A DNA stretch of 51,584 nucleotides, from positions 1-51,584 of the forward strand of contig JAMPBC010000008.1 of assembly GCA_023666905.1 (NCBI GenBank). Direction: 5' to 3'. The stretch comes from Bacteroides sp. Lineage in GTDB: Bacteria; Bacteroidota; Bacteroidia; Bacteroidales; Muribaculaceae. Position 1 is the first letter of the stretch; each line of letters starts with the position of its first letter. Shown here in pieces: positions 33,635 through 41,601 of the stretch. Both the position numbers and the translations under genes were made by a program. The notes beneath the pieces are model-generated. The model searched no databases and was not told where the DNA came from. It worked only from the letters and a program-made list of their open reading frames with translations.

Positions 33635-34633
33635 ATGGAATTTCTTACAGATGAAAAGCTCCTTATTGTAGGCGCCGCCGGCATGATCGGTTCCAACATG
33701 GCCCAGACTGCCATGATGATGCACCTCACCCCCAACATTTGCCTCTACGACCCCTACGCACCCGCCCTTGAAGGCGTGGCCGAGGAGATGTACCACTGTG
33801 CTTTTGAAGGCGTCAACCTCACTTACACTTCCGACATCAAGGAAGCCTTTACCGGTGCAAAATACATTGTTTCAAGCGGTGGCGCTGCCCGTAAGGCCGG
33901 CATGACCCGTGAAGACCTTCTCAAAGGTAATGCCCAGATTGCTGAAGATTTCGGCAAGAACGTGCGCACCTATTGCCCCGATGTTAACTTTGTTGTTGTG
34001 ATTTTCAACCCTGCCGACATCACCGGCCTTATCACTCTGCTCTACTCCGGCCTGAAACCTTCGCAGGTTGCCACTCTTGCAGCTCTTGACTCAACCCGCC
34101 TGCAGAGCGAGCTCGTTAAGTACTTCAAGGTGCCCGCTTCAAAAATTGAAAACTGCCGCACATTCGGCGGCCACGGCGAGCAGATGGCTGTGTTCGCTTC
34201 AACCACCAAGGTTGACGGCACACCCCTCACTGACCTCATCGGCACTGACAAACTTCCTCTTGCTGACTGGGAAGCACTCAAGCTGCGCGTAATCCAGGGT
34301 GGTAAAAACATCATCGACCTCCGCGGCCGTTCATCGTTCCAGAGTCCCGCCTATGTGTCAATTGAAATGATTGCAGCCGCTATGGGTGGCAAGCCTTTCA
34401 CCTGGCCTGCCGGAACATACGTTAACGACGACAAGTTCCAGAACATTATGATGGCCATGGAAACCACCATTGACAAAACCGGTATTCACTACAAGGAAGT
34501 TTCCGGCACTGCTGAGGAGAAGGCCGAGCTTGAAAAGAGCTACAAACACCTCTGCGAAATGCGTCAGGAGGTTATCGACCTCGGCATCATGCCTGCAGTG
34601 AAGGATTGGAAAGAACTCAACCCCAACATGTAA
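33635..34633 (+). CDS. mdh: Malate dehydrogenase
   Basis: A 332-residue NAD-dependent dehydrogenase interconverting malate and oxaloacetate, used by Bacteroidales in the reductive route to succinate and propionate. The Rossmann loop is GAAGMIGSNMAQ (residues 13-24). Substrate and catalytic blocks are SGGAARKAGMTREDLLKGN, NPADI, ALDSTRLQSEL and the catalytic His in FGGHGEQM. The sequence resembles the Bacteroidetes mdh clade rather than the LDH-like one. It ends in a strong bidirectional terminator. Confidence 0.95.
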   Translation: MEFLTDEKLLIVGAAGMIGSNMAQTAMMMHLTPNICLYDPYAPALEGVAEEMYHCAFEGVNLTYTSDIKEAFTGAKYIVSSGGAARKAGMTREDLLKGNAQIAEDFGKNVRTYCPDVNFVVVIFNPADITGLITLLYSGLKPSQVATLAALDSTRLQSELVKYFKVPASKIENCRTFGGHGEQMAVFASTTKVDGTPLTDLIGTDKLPLADWEALKLRVIQGGKNIIDLRGRSSFQSPAYVSIEMIAAAMGGKPFTWPAGTYVNDDKFQNIMMAMETTIDKTGIHYKEVSGTAEEKAELEKSYKHLCEMRQEVIDLGIMPAVKDWKELNPNM

Positions 34634-34677
34634 TTCCATCTCCGGCATACGATTGTTCATTTGAACATCAACACAAT

Positions 34678-34713
34678 AAAATCGGCTCCGAATCAAGTTT
34701 CGGAGCCGATTTT
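34678..34713. terminator. Bidirectional terminator between mdh and slyD-like gene
   Basis: A perfect 15-bp stem (34678-34692 with 34699-34713) with a 6-nt loop and flanking A- and T-runs on both sides, so it can end transcripts from both converging genes. Confidence 0.85.
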
Positions 34714-34788
34714 ATATGGGGTTAACGTTAGTTGCGCAGTCCGTGACCGGAACTAATGTGGCTAAGCGGGACGTGGGCTTACCGGGGG

Positions 34789-35370
34789 TTATTTGCTGCA
34801 GCCGCATGAGGAGTCGCCGCAGTTGCCCTGGCTTTCGCAGCCGCAGTCATCGCCACAGCTCTGGCAGCCACAACCGCAGCCTTGAGCGGGCTGAAGTTCT
34901 TCGGGCGTGGCATCGCGCACAAGGGTCACTTTGCCTTTGAAGCGTACGTCCTTGCCGGCAAGGGGGTGGTTGAAGTCCATTACCACATCTGTGGGAGTAA
35001 CTTCCTTCACAACGCCGTTAATGCGGTAACCGTCGGCCGTCATCATGGGGAGTACGGCGCCGGCTTTCACTGTTTTTTCATCAAATTTGCCGTCCACTTC
35101 AAAAATGTCGCGGGGCAGAGTGGCCACTTGCTCAGGGTCGTAAGGACCGAAGGCTTGCTCAGCTTTGACGGTCACGTCAAACTCGCCGCCGGCTTCAAGG
35201 CCGTCAATGGCGTGTTCAAGGGGTTCGATAACACCCTTGGTTACTCCGAAGATGAAGCGTTCGGGGTCGTCGGACGAGGTTTGATGTACAAGCGTTTCAT
35301 TACCGTCGGCTGACAGCTCGTAGAGGTCGTAGCCGAGTTCAACATATTTTCCGGGTTTGATTTTTTCCAT
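34789..35370 (-). CDS. FKBP-type peptidyl-prolyl isomerase, SlyD-like with Cys-rich tail
   Basis: A 193-residue cytoplasmic prolyl isomerase/chaperone. The FKBP half-domain (GYDLYELSADGNETLVHQTSS, IEPLEHAIDGLEAGGEF) is interrupted by an insert-in-flap region (AFGPYDPEQVATLPRDIF, residues about 70-130), the SlyD signature, then closes with VVMDFNHPLAGKDVRFKGKV. The last 30 residues contain nine Cys in C-G-C type patterns, a tail likely to bind Ni, Zn or other soft metals, as the His/Cys tail of SlyD does in E. coli. It has no His in that tail. It lies 46 bp after the phosphatase gene on the same strand. Confidence 0.92.
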   Translation of the reverse strand: MEKIKPGKYVELGYDLYELSADGNETLVHQTSSDDPERFIFGVTKGVIEPLEHAIDGLEAGGEFDVTVKAEQAFGPYDPEQVATLPRDIFEVDGKFDEKTVKAGAVLPMMTADGYRINGVVKEVTPTDVVMDFNHPLAGKDVRFKGKVTLVRDATPEELQPAQGCGCGCQSCGDDCGCESQGNCGDSSCGCSK

Positions 35371-35416
35371 ATTCTTGATTTTACTATTTGATTTTTACAT
35401 TAGGTATTAACAAATA

Positions 35417-35974
35417 TCATGCCAAAGAGTTGGCGGTGCCGGCCAGGACGGTGTCGCGGAGGTTGCGGGTGGCAGCTGTGAGGAGGTCAAGCACCAGCTC
35501 AAAGCCTTCGGCGCCGTCGTAATAGGGGTCGGGGACGTGGTCGTATCGGGTGTAGCTGTCAAAAAACTCGCTCATGCCCAGCACTTTCTCTTCATCTTCG
35601 GGTGTGGGAGCCAAGTTCCGGAGATTGCGAAGATTGGAAGCGTCCATGCCTATTATGAGGTCGAAATCCCGGAAATCGCTTTCGCGCACCTGGCGGCAGC
35701 GGTGTGTCAGTTCAAGACCTCTGCGGCGCGCATGGGCGCGCATTCTTGGGTCGGGCAGGTCACCGATGTGGTAATTTCCGGTGCCGGCTGAATCAATTAT
35801 CCATTGACCTTGCGAGTGGTTTTCCTTAACGGCTTCAACCATAAGCCCCTCGGCAGCCGGACTGCGGCAAATGTTACCGAGGCACACAAAGAGCACCCGC
35901 ACTTTCGCAGGGTTGCTGATACGGGCAAGGGCGCGTTCCACTTTGGGGTTAGGGGAGTATTCAAGTATGTTCAT
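35417..35974 (-). CDS. Low-molecular-weight protein-tyrosine phosphatase
   Basis: A 185-residue LMW-PTP. The phosphate loop is CLGNICRS (C31 nucleophile, R37), and the general-acid loop DPYYDG lies about residue 150. These enzymes dephosphorylate tyrosine kinases and export proteins controlling capsule and exopolysaccharide synthesis. The first 26 residues precede the usual start; no internal Met fits better, and the ATG overlaps the lpxB stop by 4 nt (ATGA), which fixes it. The gene is translationally coupled to lpxB. Confidence 0.92.
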   Translation of the reverse strand: MNILEYSPNPKVERALARISNPAKVRVLFVCLGNICRSPAAEGLMVEAVKENHSQGQWIIDSAGTGNYHIGDLPDPRMRAHARRRGLELTHRCRQVRESDFRDFDLIIGMDASNLRNLRNLAPTPEDEEKVLGMSEFFDSYTRYDHVPDPYYDGAEGFELVLDLLTAATRNLRDTVLAGTANSLA

Positions 35975-37092
35975 TTCAGATGGTTGATGATGGTTTGGGC
36001 CGCTTTGCGGGCAGCCGTGGATTCATTGAGTTTACTGCGCATGAGCTTGAAGCCCTCGAGCTGGGCCTCACGGCCCGGTTGGCCGGGGAGGATGTTTTGC
36101 AGTTGACGGTCAACGCTGTCAACCGTGCAGAGGTGCACCAACATTTCCGGGATAATTTCGTGGCCGGCAATGAGGTTGGGGAGTGAGACGAACGGCACTT
36201 TTATGAGCCGCTTCATAATGTTGTAGCTGAGCCTGGAGCCGTTGGCGCGGTAGCAAACCACCTCAGGGGTGCCGGCCAGAGCACACTCCAGTGTCGCCGT
36301 GCCGGATGTCACGAGGGCCGCTTGGGCAAAGTGCATGAGGCGGAACGTGTCGGCGTCCACGCGCGGCAGCTGAGAGAACCGGTCGTAGAAATCGGCATCG
36401 ATGCCGGGAGCGGCCGCTATAACCGCTTGCAGCCCGGGATGCCGGCGGGCCACTGCGTCCATTATAGGGAGATTGTTTTTTATTTCGCCGCGACGGCTGC
36501 CCGGAACTAATGCCAGCAGAGGCTTGTCGGCCGGCAATGAATGTAGTTTAAGAAAATCTGACAGCGAGCCGGCGGCTGCAAGCTTCTCGTCAACCTCCTG
36601 CACCGAGGGGTTGCCCACGTAAGTCACTTCCACACTTTTGCCGGAAAAATAGTCGACCTCGAAGGGGAGTATGGAGAGCACGCGTCTCACATAGCGCCTG
36701 AGTTGCTTCACCCGCCAGGCTTTCCATGCCCAGACCTTGGGCGCAATGAAATAGAACACAGGGATGTTGCGCTCCGAGGCGTACTTGGCCAGTTTGAGGT
36801 TGAAGCTCGGATAGTCAACGAGAATCAGCGCATCGGGGCGCGCAGCGTCGATGGCCTTGCGGGCCGTGCTGAAATTGCGGGCAATGTTGCGCAGGTTGCG
36901 AAGCACCTCGCTGAAGCCCATGAAAGCCATTTTGCGGTAATGGATAACCGGCGGATGTCCGGCCGCCTCGGCCATAAGGTCGCCCCCCAGAAAGGTGAAC
37001 CGTGCTTGCGGGTCGACCTCGGCAAGCTGACTGATCAGTGCCGAAGCATGTAAATCGCCCGAGGGCTCTCCGGCCGATATGAAATAGTGCAT
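35971..37092 (-). CDS. lpxB: Lipid-A-disaccharide synthase
   Basis: LpxB (GT19) condenses UDP-diacylglucosamine with lipid X to give the lipid A disaccharide at the inner membrane. The 373-residue protein begins YFISAGEPSGDLHAS, contains LVDYPSFNLKLA and APKVWAWKAWRVKQL (a conserved membrane-contact stretch), the donor motif LALVPGSRRGEI and the SGTATLECAL block near the C-terminus. Length is normal. First gene of the lpxB-phosphatase-slyD unit, divergent from the ABC exporter 127 bp away. Confidence 0.96.
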   Translation of the reverse strand: MHYFISAGEPSGDLHASALISQLAEVDPQARFTFLGGDLMAEAAGHPPVIHYRKMAFMGFSEVLRNLRNIARNFSTARKAIDAARPDALILVDYPSFNLKLAKYASERNIPVFYFIAPKVWAWKAWRVKQLRRYVRRVLSILPFEVDYFSGKSVEVTYVGNPSVQEVDEKLAAAGSLSDFLKLHSLPADKPLLALVPGSRRGEIKNNLPIMDAVARRHPGLQAVIAAAPGIDADFYDRFSQLPRVDADTFRLMHFAQAALVTSGTATLECALAGTPEVVCYRANGSRLSYNIMKRLIKVPFVSLPNLIAGHEIIPEMLVHLCTVDSVDRQLQNILPGQPGREAQLEGFKLMRSKLNESTAARKAAQTIINHLK

Positions 37093-37166
37093 GATGAAGA
37101 TTTGTTACGAAATTAATGGCGAAGTTACCCAAAATTTTGGAAAAAAGGGCTGTTGGGGGAGTGTAA

Positions 37167-37198
37167 TTGGGCAATGTGGCCACTTTTTTGTAAATTTG
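37167..37198 (+). promoter_or_regulatory. Promoter of the ABC exporter gene
   Basis: TTGG at 37167-37170 and TAAATTTG at 37191-37198, spacer 20 bp; the start would be near 37205, leader about 15 nt. Confidence 0.55.
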
Positions 37199-37219
37199 CA
37201 GCGCTAATAATCCAATTTC

Positions 37220-39070
37220 ATGCACCAGTTTCTGACACTACTGAGGCGTTTCGTCCCTCCATATAAAAAATATCTCATACTGAACATTGTGTTCAACATC
37301 CTCTCGGCTGTGTTGACGCTGTTCTCCTTTGCGCTTATAATCCCCATCCTTGAAATGCTTTTTCAAATCAAGGAAGCCCACTACGAGTACATGACGCTTG
37401 CCCAAGGTTCGCTCAAGGATGTGGCATTCAATAACTTTTACTACTACACCCAACAAGCCATATCTCAGTGGGGCCAATCGATAACCCTGGCCATACTCGC
37501 CGGTGCGCTCGTTGTTATGACGGGGCTTAAAACCGGTACGGCTTACTTGAGCAGCTACTTCATTATTCCGCTGCGCTCGGGCATTGTGCGCGACATCCGC
37601 AATCAGCTCTACGATAAGATAACCACCCTGCCCATCGGGTTTTTCTCCACCGAACGCAAGGGTGATGTTATGGCACGCATGAGTGGCGACGTCACGGAGC
37701 TGGAGGTGTCTGTTATGTCATCGCTCGACATGCTGTTCAAGAATCCTGTCACCATAATCGTTTGCCTGGCCATGATGATTGCCATAAGTTGGCAGCTCAC
37801 CATATTCGTGCTAATCCTGCTCCCCATAGCCGGATTGTGCATGGGACGCGTAGGGCGCAGGTTGAAGCGCAAATCGCTTGAATTGCAAGACCAGTGGGGC
37901 GTGTTGATGAGCAACATAGAGGAGACCCTTGGCGGGTTGCGCATAATCAAGGCATTCAACGCCGAGGGGAAGGTGAAGACCCGTTTCCACCGTGAGACGC
38001 AGGAGTTTTATCGGTTGTCCAACCGCGTGGCGCGCCGTCAGAGCCTCGCGCATCCCATGAGCGAGTTCCTTGGCACAGCCACCATTGCCATCGTGTTGTG
38101 GTTCGGCGGCACGCTGATAATTTCCGGCCACTCCTCCATCAATGCCGCCTCCTTTATATATTATATGGTGATCTTCTACTCCATAATCAACCCCGCCAAG
38201 GATTTGTCCAAGGCCATGTACACCATTCAAAAGGGTTTGGCTTCGATGGAGCGAGTCGACAAAATTCTGAGCGCCACCAACCCCATTGCCGATCCGGAAC
38301 ACCCGCAGTGCATTGCCCGGCTCAAGGGTGAGGTGAAGTACGAGAATGTGAACTTCGGTTACGACAAGGATGTTCCCGTGGCGCGGGATGTATCGTTTAC
38401 CATACGCCCCGGCGAGACGCTGGCCCTTGTGGGACAGAGCGGTAGCGGAAAGTCGACCGTGGCCGATCTTCTGCCCCGATTCTACGACGTTGATTCAGGC
38501 TCGATAACCATTGACGGCATTGACGTGCGCTCCATGCGTGTGCACGACCTCCGCGCCCTTATGGGTAATGTGAACCAGGAGGCGATTCTGTTCAACGACA
38601 GCTTCTACAACAACATTGCTTTCGGAGTGAAAGATGCCACCCGCGAACAGGTGGAGCAGGCTGCCCGCATTGCCAATGCGCATGAGTTTATTATGGAGAG
38701 CGAGCATGGATACGACACCAACATAGGCGACCGTGGTTGCCGTTTGTCGGGCGGACAGCGTCAGCGCATATCCATTGCCCGTGCCATACTAAAAAATCCG
38801 CCTATCCTGATTTTGGACGAGGCCACTTCGGCACTTGATTCCGAGAGCGAACTGTTAGTGCAGCAGGCGCTTGAGCGACTTATGAAGGACCGCACCACTC
38901 TTGTTATCGCTCACCGACTCTCAACCATAAAGAATGCAACGCAGATTTGCGTTCTGAATCAGGGGCGCATTGTGGAGCGAGGTACTCACCAGGAATTGTT
39001 GGCACTGAACGGCACCTACAAGCGCTTGGTGGAAATGCAATCCATGAACGAAACAAAACGAAACCAGTAA
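37220..39070 (+). CDS. ABC exporter, MsbA-like (permease-ATPase fusion)
   Basis: A 616-residue half-transporter working as a homodimer. Residues about 15-330 contain six transmembrane helices of the type I exporter fold. The nucleotide-binding domain follows: Walker A GQSGSGKSTV (about 408-417), signature LSGGQRQR, Walker B ILILDEATSALD and switch His in VIAHRLST. It resembles lipid A/phospholipid flippases (MsbA). The divergent lpxB supports a lipid A role, but multidrug or peptide exporters look alike, so the substrate is inference. Confidence 0.92.
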   Translation: MHQFLTLLRRFVPPYKKYLILNIVFNILSAVLTLFSFALIIPILEMLFQIKEAHYEYMTLAQGSLKDVAFNNFYYYTQQAISQWGQSITLAILAGALVVMTGLKTGTAYLSSYFIIPLRSGIVRDIRNQLYDKITTLPIGFFSTERKGDVMARMSGDVTELEVSVMSSLDMLFKNPVTIIVCLAMMIAISWQLTIFVLILLPIAGLCMGRVGRRLKRKSLELQDQWGVLMSNIEETLGGLRIIKAFNAEGKVKTRFHRETQEFYRLSNRVARRQSLAHPMSEFLGTATIAIVLWFGGTLIISGHSSINAASFIYYMVIFYSIINPAKDLSKAMYTIQKGLASMERVDKILSATNPIADPEHPQCIARLKGEVKYENVNFGYDKDVPVARDVSFTIRPGETLALVGQSGSGKSTVADLLPRFYDVDSGSITIDGIDVRSMRVHDLRALMGNVNQEAILFNDSFYNNIAFGVKDATREQVEQAARIANAHEFIMESEHGYDTNIGDRGCRLSGGQRQRISIARAILKNPPILILDEATSALDSESELLVQQALERLMKDRTTLVIAHRLSTIKNATQICVLNQGRIVERGTHQELLALNGTYKRLVEMQSMNETKRNQ

Positions 39071-39135
39071 CGCGTTGTAAATTAGAATGGTGTAAAATAA
39101 GCTTTCGTTTTCGTGAAAAATAATTACGAAATAGT

Positions 39136-39166
39136 TTTGTTTTGAAAGAAAAAGGTGTTACTTTTG
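39136..39166 (+). promoter_or_regulatory. Orphan promoter after the ABC exporter
   Basis: TTTG (39136-39139), 19-bp spacer, TACTTTTG (39159-39166): a consensus promoter that points at no protein gene. Confidence 0.65.
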
Positions 39167-39172
39167 CAGCGC

Positions 39173-39287
39173 AAACCAAGAAACACGAAACAAAACAAAA
39201 TCCCAAAAGTCTTATTTAACATCCCTGTATACACTTTACAACATGTTACACGCTGGCCTTGTCGAGAGACACGGCCTTCGTTTTTTT
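39173..39287 (+). ncRNA. Predicted small RNA of about 115 nt
   Basis: The span runs from the start site predicted by the promoter at 39136-39166 to the U-run of the terminator at 39255-39287. It contains no credible reading frame, is A- and C-rich in its first 80 nt, and lies between a plus-strand gene that ended at 39070 and a minus-strand gene (dnaG) ending at 39301. No plus-strand gene starts until 41602, so it is not a leader. I cannot match it to a named RNA family. Confidence 0.45.
39255..39287 (+). terminator. Intrinsic terminator of the predicted small RNA
   Basis: GGCCTTGT (39255-39262) and ACACGGCC (39269-39276) form an 8-bp stem with one mismatch and a 6-nt loop; TTCG and seven T follow. 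There is no U-run in the other direction, so it does not serve dnaG. Confidence 0.65.
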
Positions 39288-39300
39288 CAATGAGGGATGG

Positions 39301-41544
39301 TTAGCGGGGGGAGCGGGGGGAGAGAATGCGTTCGCCGAGGTAGAGCGAGAGGGTTTTTTTGATTTCGTTGAGGTTCATTATTTCGGCCATGAGCTCGTCG
39401 ACTATAGCCTTATCGGCCGCGGAGCCGGAGTTGTGGAGCGCCATTTTCCTGGTGTTGTCCTTGATGTTACACTCAATGAGGGCGCATTTAAGGTTGTAGA
39501 GGGCCAGCGGCACGAGCTCGGTGAGGCGTTCGCGCTCTGTGGCAACTTTGGAGTACTTGGTGTGGATTTTGCTCAAGCTGTGGCGCGAGGTAACCATGTC
39601 GGTGGCTGTGCGGCGCACAACGTCATCCTGACTCGAGGCCAATTGCTTTTGCAGGAACAGCTCAGCATAGTCGGCCAAAGCGGCCTCATAGTCGGCTTCG
39701 GCGCGGGCCGCGAGTTCGCGTTCGCGGGTTTCAATGCTCATAAGGTCGCCGTCGGCCGTTTGTCGAATCTCCTCAACACCTTGGGCAATGAAGAGCTGCT
39801 TCTGTTGGAGCAATTTTTGACTCTCGGCCTCGCGGGCGGCCTTCCAGCCGGCGGCGGCATCCATGCAGGCGTTGAACACGGCGGCAATGTCGGGGTTGGT
39901 AATGGCAATGCAGTCCGTTTCAAACTCCTGAATAATATAGTCCAGCACCGACATCGGCTCGGTGTCGCCATTGTCGTTCACCGGCACGTCGCAGAGATGG
40001 CAGGTGCCGAACTTAACCACATATTGAACGAGGTCGCGTTCGTAATTGGCAAGGAATTTGAGGCGGTCGGCGTCGGAGGCGTCGGATGTAGCGCTTTCCG
40101 GCGATGTCTGTCGTCCCGTGACGCCGGACTGTGTGGGCGGTTGCAGGGGCGTGATGGGGTCGTCGGCCGGATTTGCAGGCAATCCGGCAGCGGCGCGGTT
40201 GCGTTCGCGCAGGGCATCGCGGCTCTGTTTCTCGGCATTTTCAGCGGCATACTTCACCACCTGCTGGTGAAGCACCTTCTCATCAATGTTGAGCGAGCGG
40301 GCACACTCGCCAACGTAGACGGTGCGCACAATGGCATCGGGAATCATCGAGATGGACCGCACTATGCTCTGTATGGCGCGTGAGCGGGCAATGGGGTCAC
40401 CCTGTGCATCCTTGAGCAGAATGTCGGTTTTGAAAGCAATGAAATCGCGGGAATGTTCCTTGATGTAGTCCTCCACCTCGGCCGAGCTGTGGGTCTGGGC
40501 AAAGGAGTCGGGGTCGTCTCCGTCGGGCAGCAGCAGCACCTTCACGTTGAGCCCTTCGGCGAGTAGCAGGTCAATGCCACGCAGCGAGGCTTTTATGCCG
40601 GCCGGGTCGCTGTCATAAATCACCGTCACGTTCTCGGTGAAGCGGTGAATGAGGCGAATCTGCCCCTCGGTGAGCGAAGTGCCCGATGATGCCACCACGT
40701 TCTCCACACCGCTCTGGTGCATGGAAATCACGTCCATGTAGCCCTCCACCAGGATGCAGCGGTCCTTTTTCACAATGGATTGCTTGGCCTGGTAAAGGCC
40801 GTAGAGCTCGTAGCTCTTGCGGTAGATGATTGATTCGGGCGAGTTGACATATTTGGCCACCTCCTTGTCCTTGCGCAGGGTGCGTCCGCCGAAGGCCACC
40901 ACCTTGCCCGAAATGGTGAATACGGGGTAGATTACGCGGGCGCGGAAACGGTCGTTCACGCCGCGTTCCGTGCGGTAACACAGTCCGGTGTCAATCAGGA
41001 ACTTTTCGGCAAAGCCTTTGGCGGTGGCAGTGCGGTAGAGGTCATCGCGGCGGTCAAGGCTGTAACCTAAGTGAAAGCGCTTCACCATGGCCTGGTTTAT
41101 GCCGCGCTCCTGAAAATAGGCCAGGCCAATGTTGCGGCCGTCGTCGGTGTCGGTGAGCGTTTGCTCGAAGTAGTGCATGGCAAACTCGTTGACCGCCATC
41201 ATGCTCTCGCGTTCGCTTTCGCGCTCGCGCTCCTCCTCGCTCACCTCGTGGTCCTTAATCTCTATGTTGTACTTCTTGGCCAGGTAGCGTAGCGCCTCGT
41301 TGTAGCTCAGTTGCTCCAGTTCCATGAGGAAGCCCACGGCGCTTCCACCCTTGCCGCAGCTGAAACACTTGCAAATGCCCTTGCTGCGCGACACCGAGAA
41401 CGACGGGGTGCGCTCGTTGTGAAACGGGCAGAGCCCTATGTAGTTGGCTCCGCGGCGCTTCAGGCTCACGAAGTCGCTCACCACGTCGACAATGTCGGCG
41501 GTGTCCAGAATCTTTTGAACTGTTTCGCGGTCAATTCTTCGCAT
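39301..41544 (-). CDS. dnaG: DNA primase
   Basis: A 747-residue primase synthesising RNA primers at the replication fork. The zinc ribbon is C39-x2-H42 and C60-x2-C63 (LCPFHNE ... KCFSCGKGG). The RNA polymerase core follows, with the TOPRIM acid motif LVEGYMDVI (about residue 266) and DSDPAG (about 309). A variable linker with TPLQPPTQSGVTG (about 470-500) leads to a helical C-terminal domain expected to bind the replicative helicase. I start at ATG 41544 (MRRIDRETVQKIL); an upstream open frame reaches 42117 only by reading antisense to the next gene. Length exceeds E. coli DnaG (581) mainly through the C-terminal half. Confidence 0.95.
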   Translation of the reverse strand: MRRIDRETVQKILDTADIVDVVSDFVSLKRRGANYIGLCPFHNERTPSFSVSRSKGICKCFSCGKGGSAVGFLMELEQLSYNEALRYLAKKYNIEIKDHEVSEEERERESERESMMAVNEFAMHYFEQTLTDTDDGRNIGLAYFQERGINQAMVKRFHLGYSLDRRDDLYRTATAKGFAEKFLIDTGLCYRTERGVNDRFRARVIYPVFTISGKVVAFGGRTLRKDKEVAKYVNSPESIIYRKSYELYGLYQAKQSIVKKDRCILVEGYMDVISMHQSGVENVVASSGTSLTEGQIRLIHRFTENVTVIYDSDPAGIKASLRGIDLLLAEGLNVKVLLLPDGDDPDSFAQTHSSAEVEDYIKEHSRDFIAFKTDILLKDAQGDPIARSRAIQSIVRSISMIPDAIVRTVYVGECARSLNIDEKVLHQQVVKYAAENAEKQSRDALRERNRAAAGLPANPADDPITPLQPPTQSGVTGRQTSPESATSDASDADRLKFLANYERDLVQYVVKFGTCHLCDVPVNDNGDTEPMSVLDYIIQEFETDCIAITNPDIAAVFNACMDAAAGWKAAREAESQKLLQQKQLFIAQGVEEIRQTADGDLMSIETRERELAARAEADYEAALADYAELFLQKQLASSQDDVVRRTATDMVTSRHSLSKIHTKYSKVATERERLTELVPLALYNLKCALIECNIKDNTRKMALHNSGSAADKAIVDELMAEIMNLNEIKKTLSLYLGERILSPRSPR

Positions 41545-41554
41545 GGTCACGTTG

Positions 41555-41562
41555 CAAAGGTA
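41555..41562 (-). promoter_or_regulatory. -7 box of dnaG
   Basis: TACCTTTG on the minus strand, ending 10 nt before ATG 41544. The transcript would have a leader of only about 3-4 nt. Confidence 0.45.
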
Positions 41563-41586
41563 CGCAAAAAAATTGAGAAAATTGCT

Positions 41587-41594
41587 TACCTTTG
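41587..41594 (+). promoter_or_regulatory. -7 box of the binding-protein gene
   Basis: TACCTTTG ending 7 nt before ATG 41602, predicting a leaderless transcript. It lies 24 bp from the opposing dnaG box. Confidence 0.45.
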
Positions 41595-41601
41595 CCGGCG
41601 T

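Noticed and set aside
39259..40383. 374-residue frame antisense to dnaG, starting near the predicted small RNA
   Set aside because: Its composition (Gly, Val, His, Ala-rich) is that of a reversed coding strand; the dnaG frame has all motifs. The small RNA terminator would also lie over its start.
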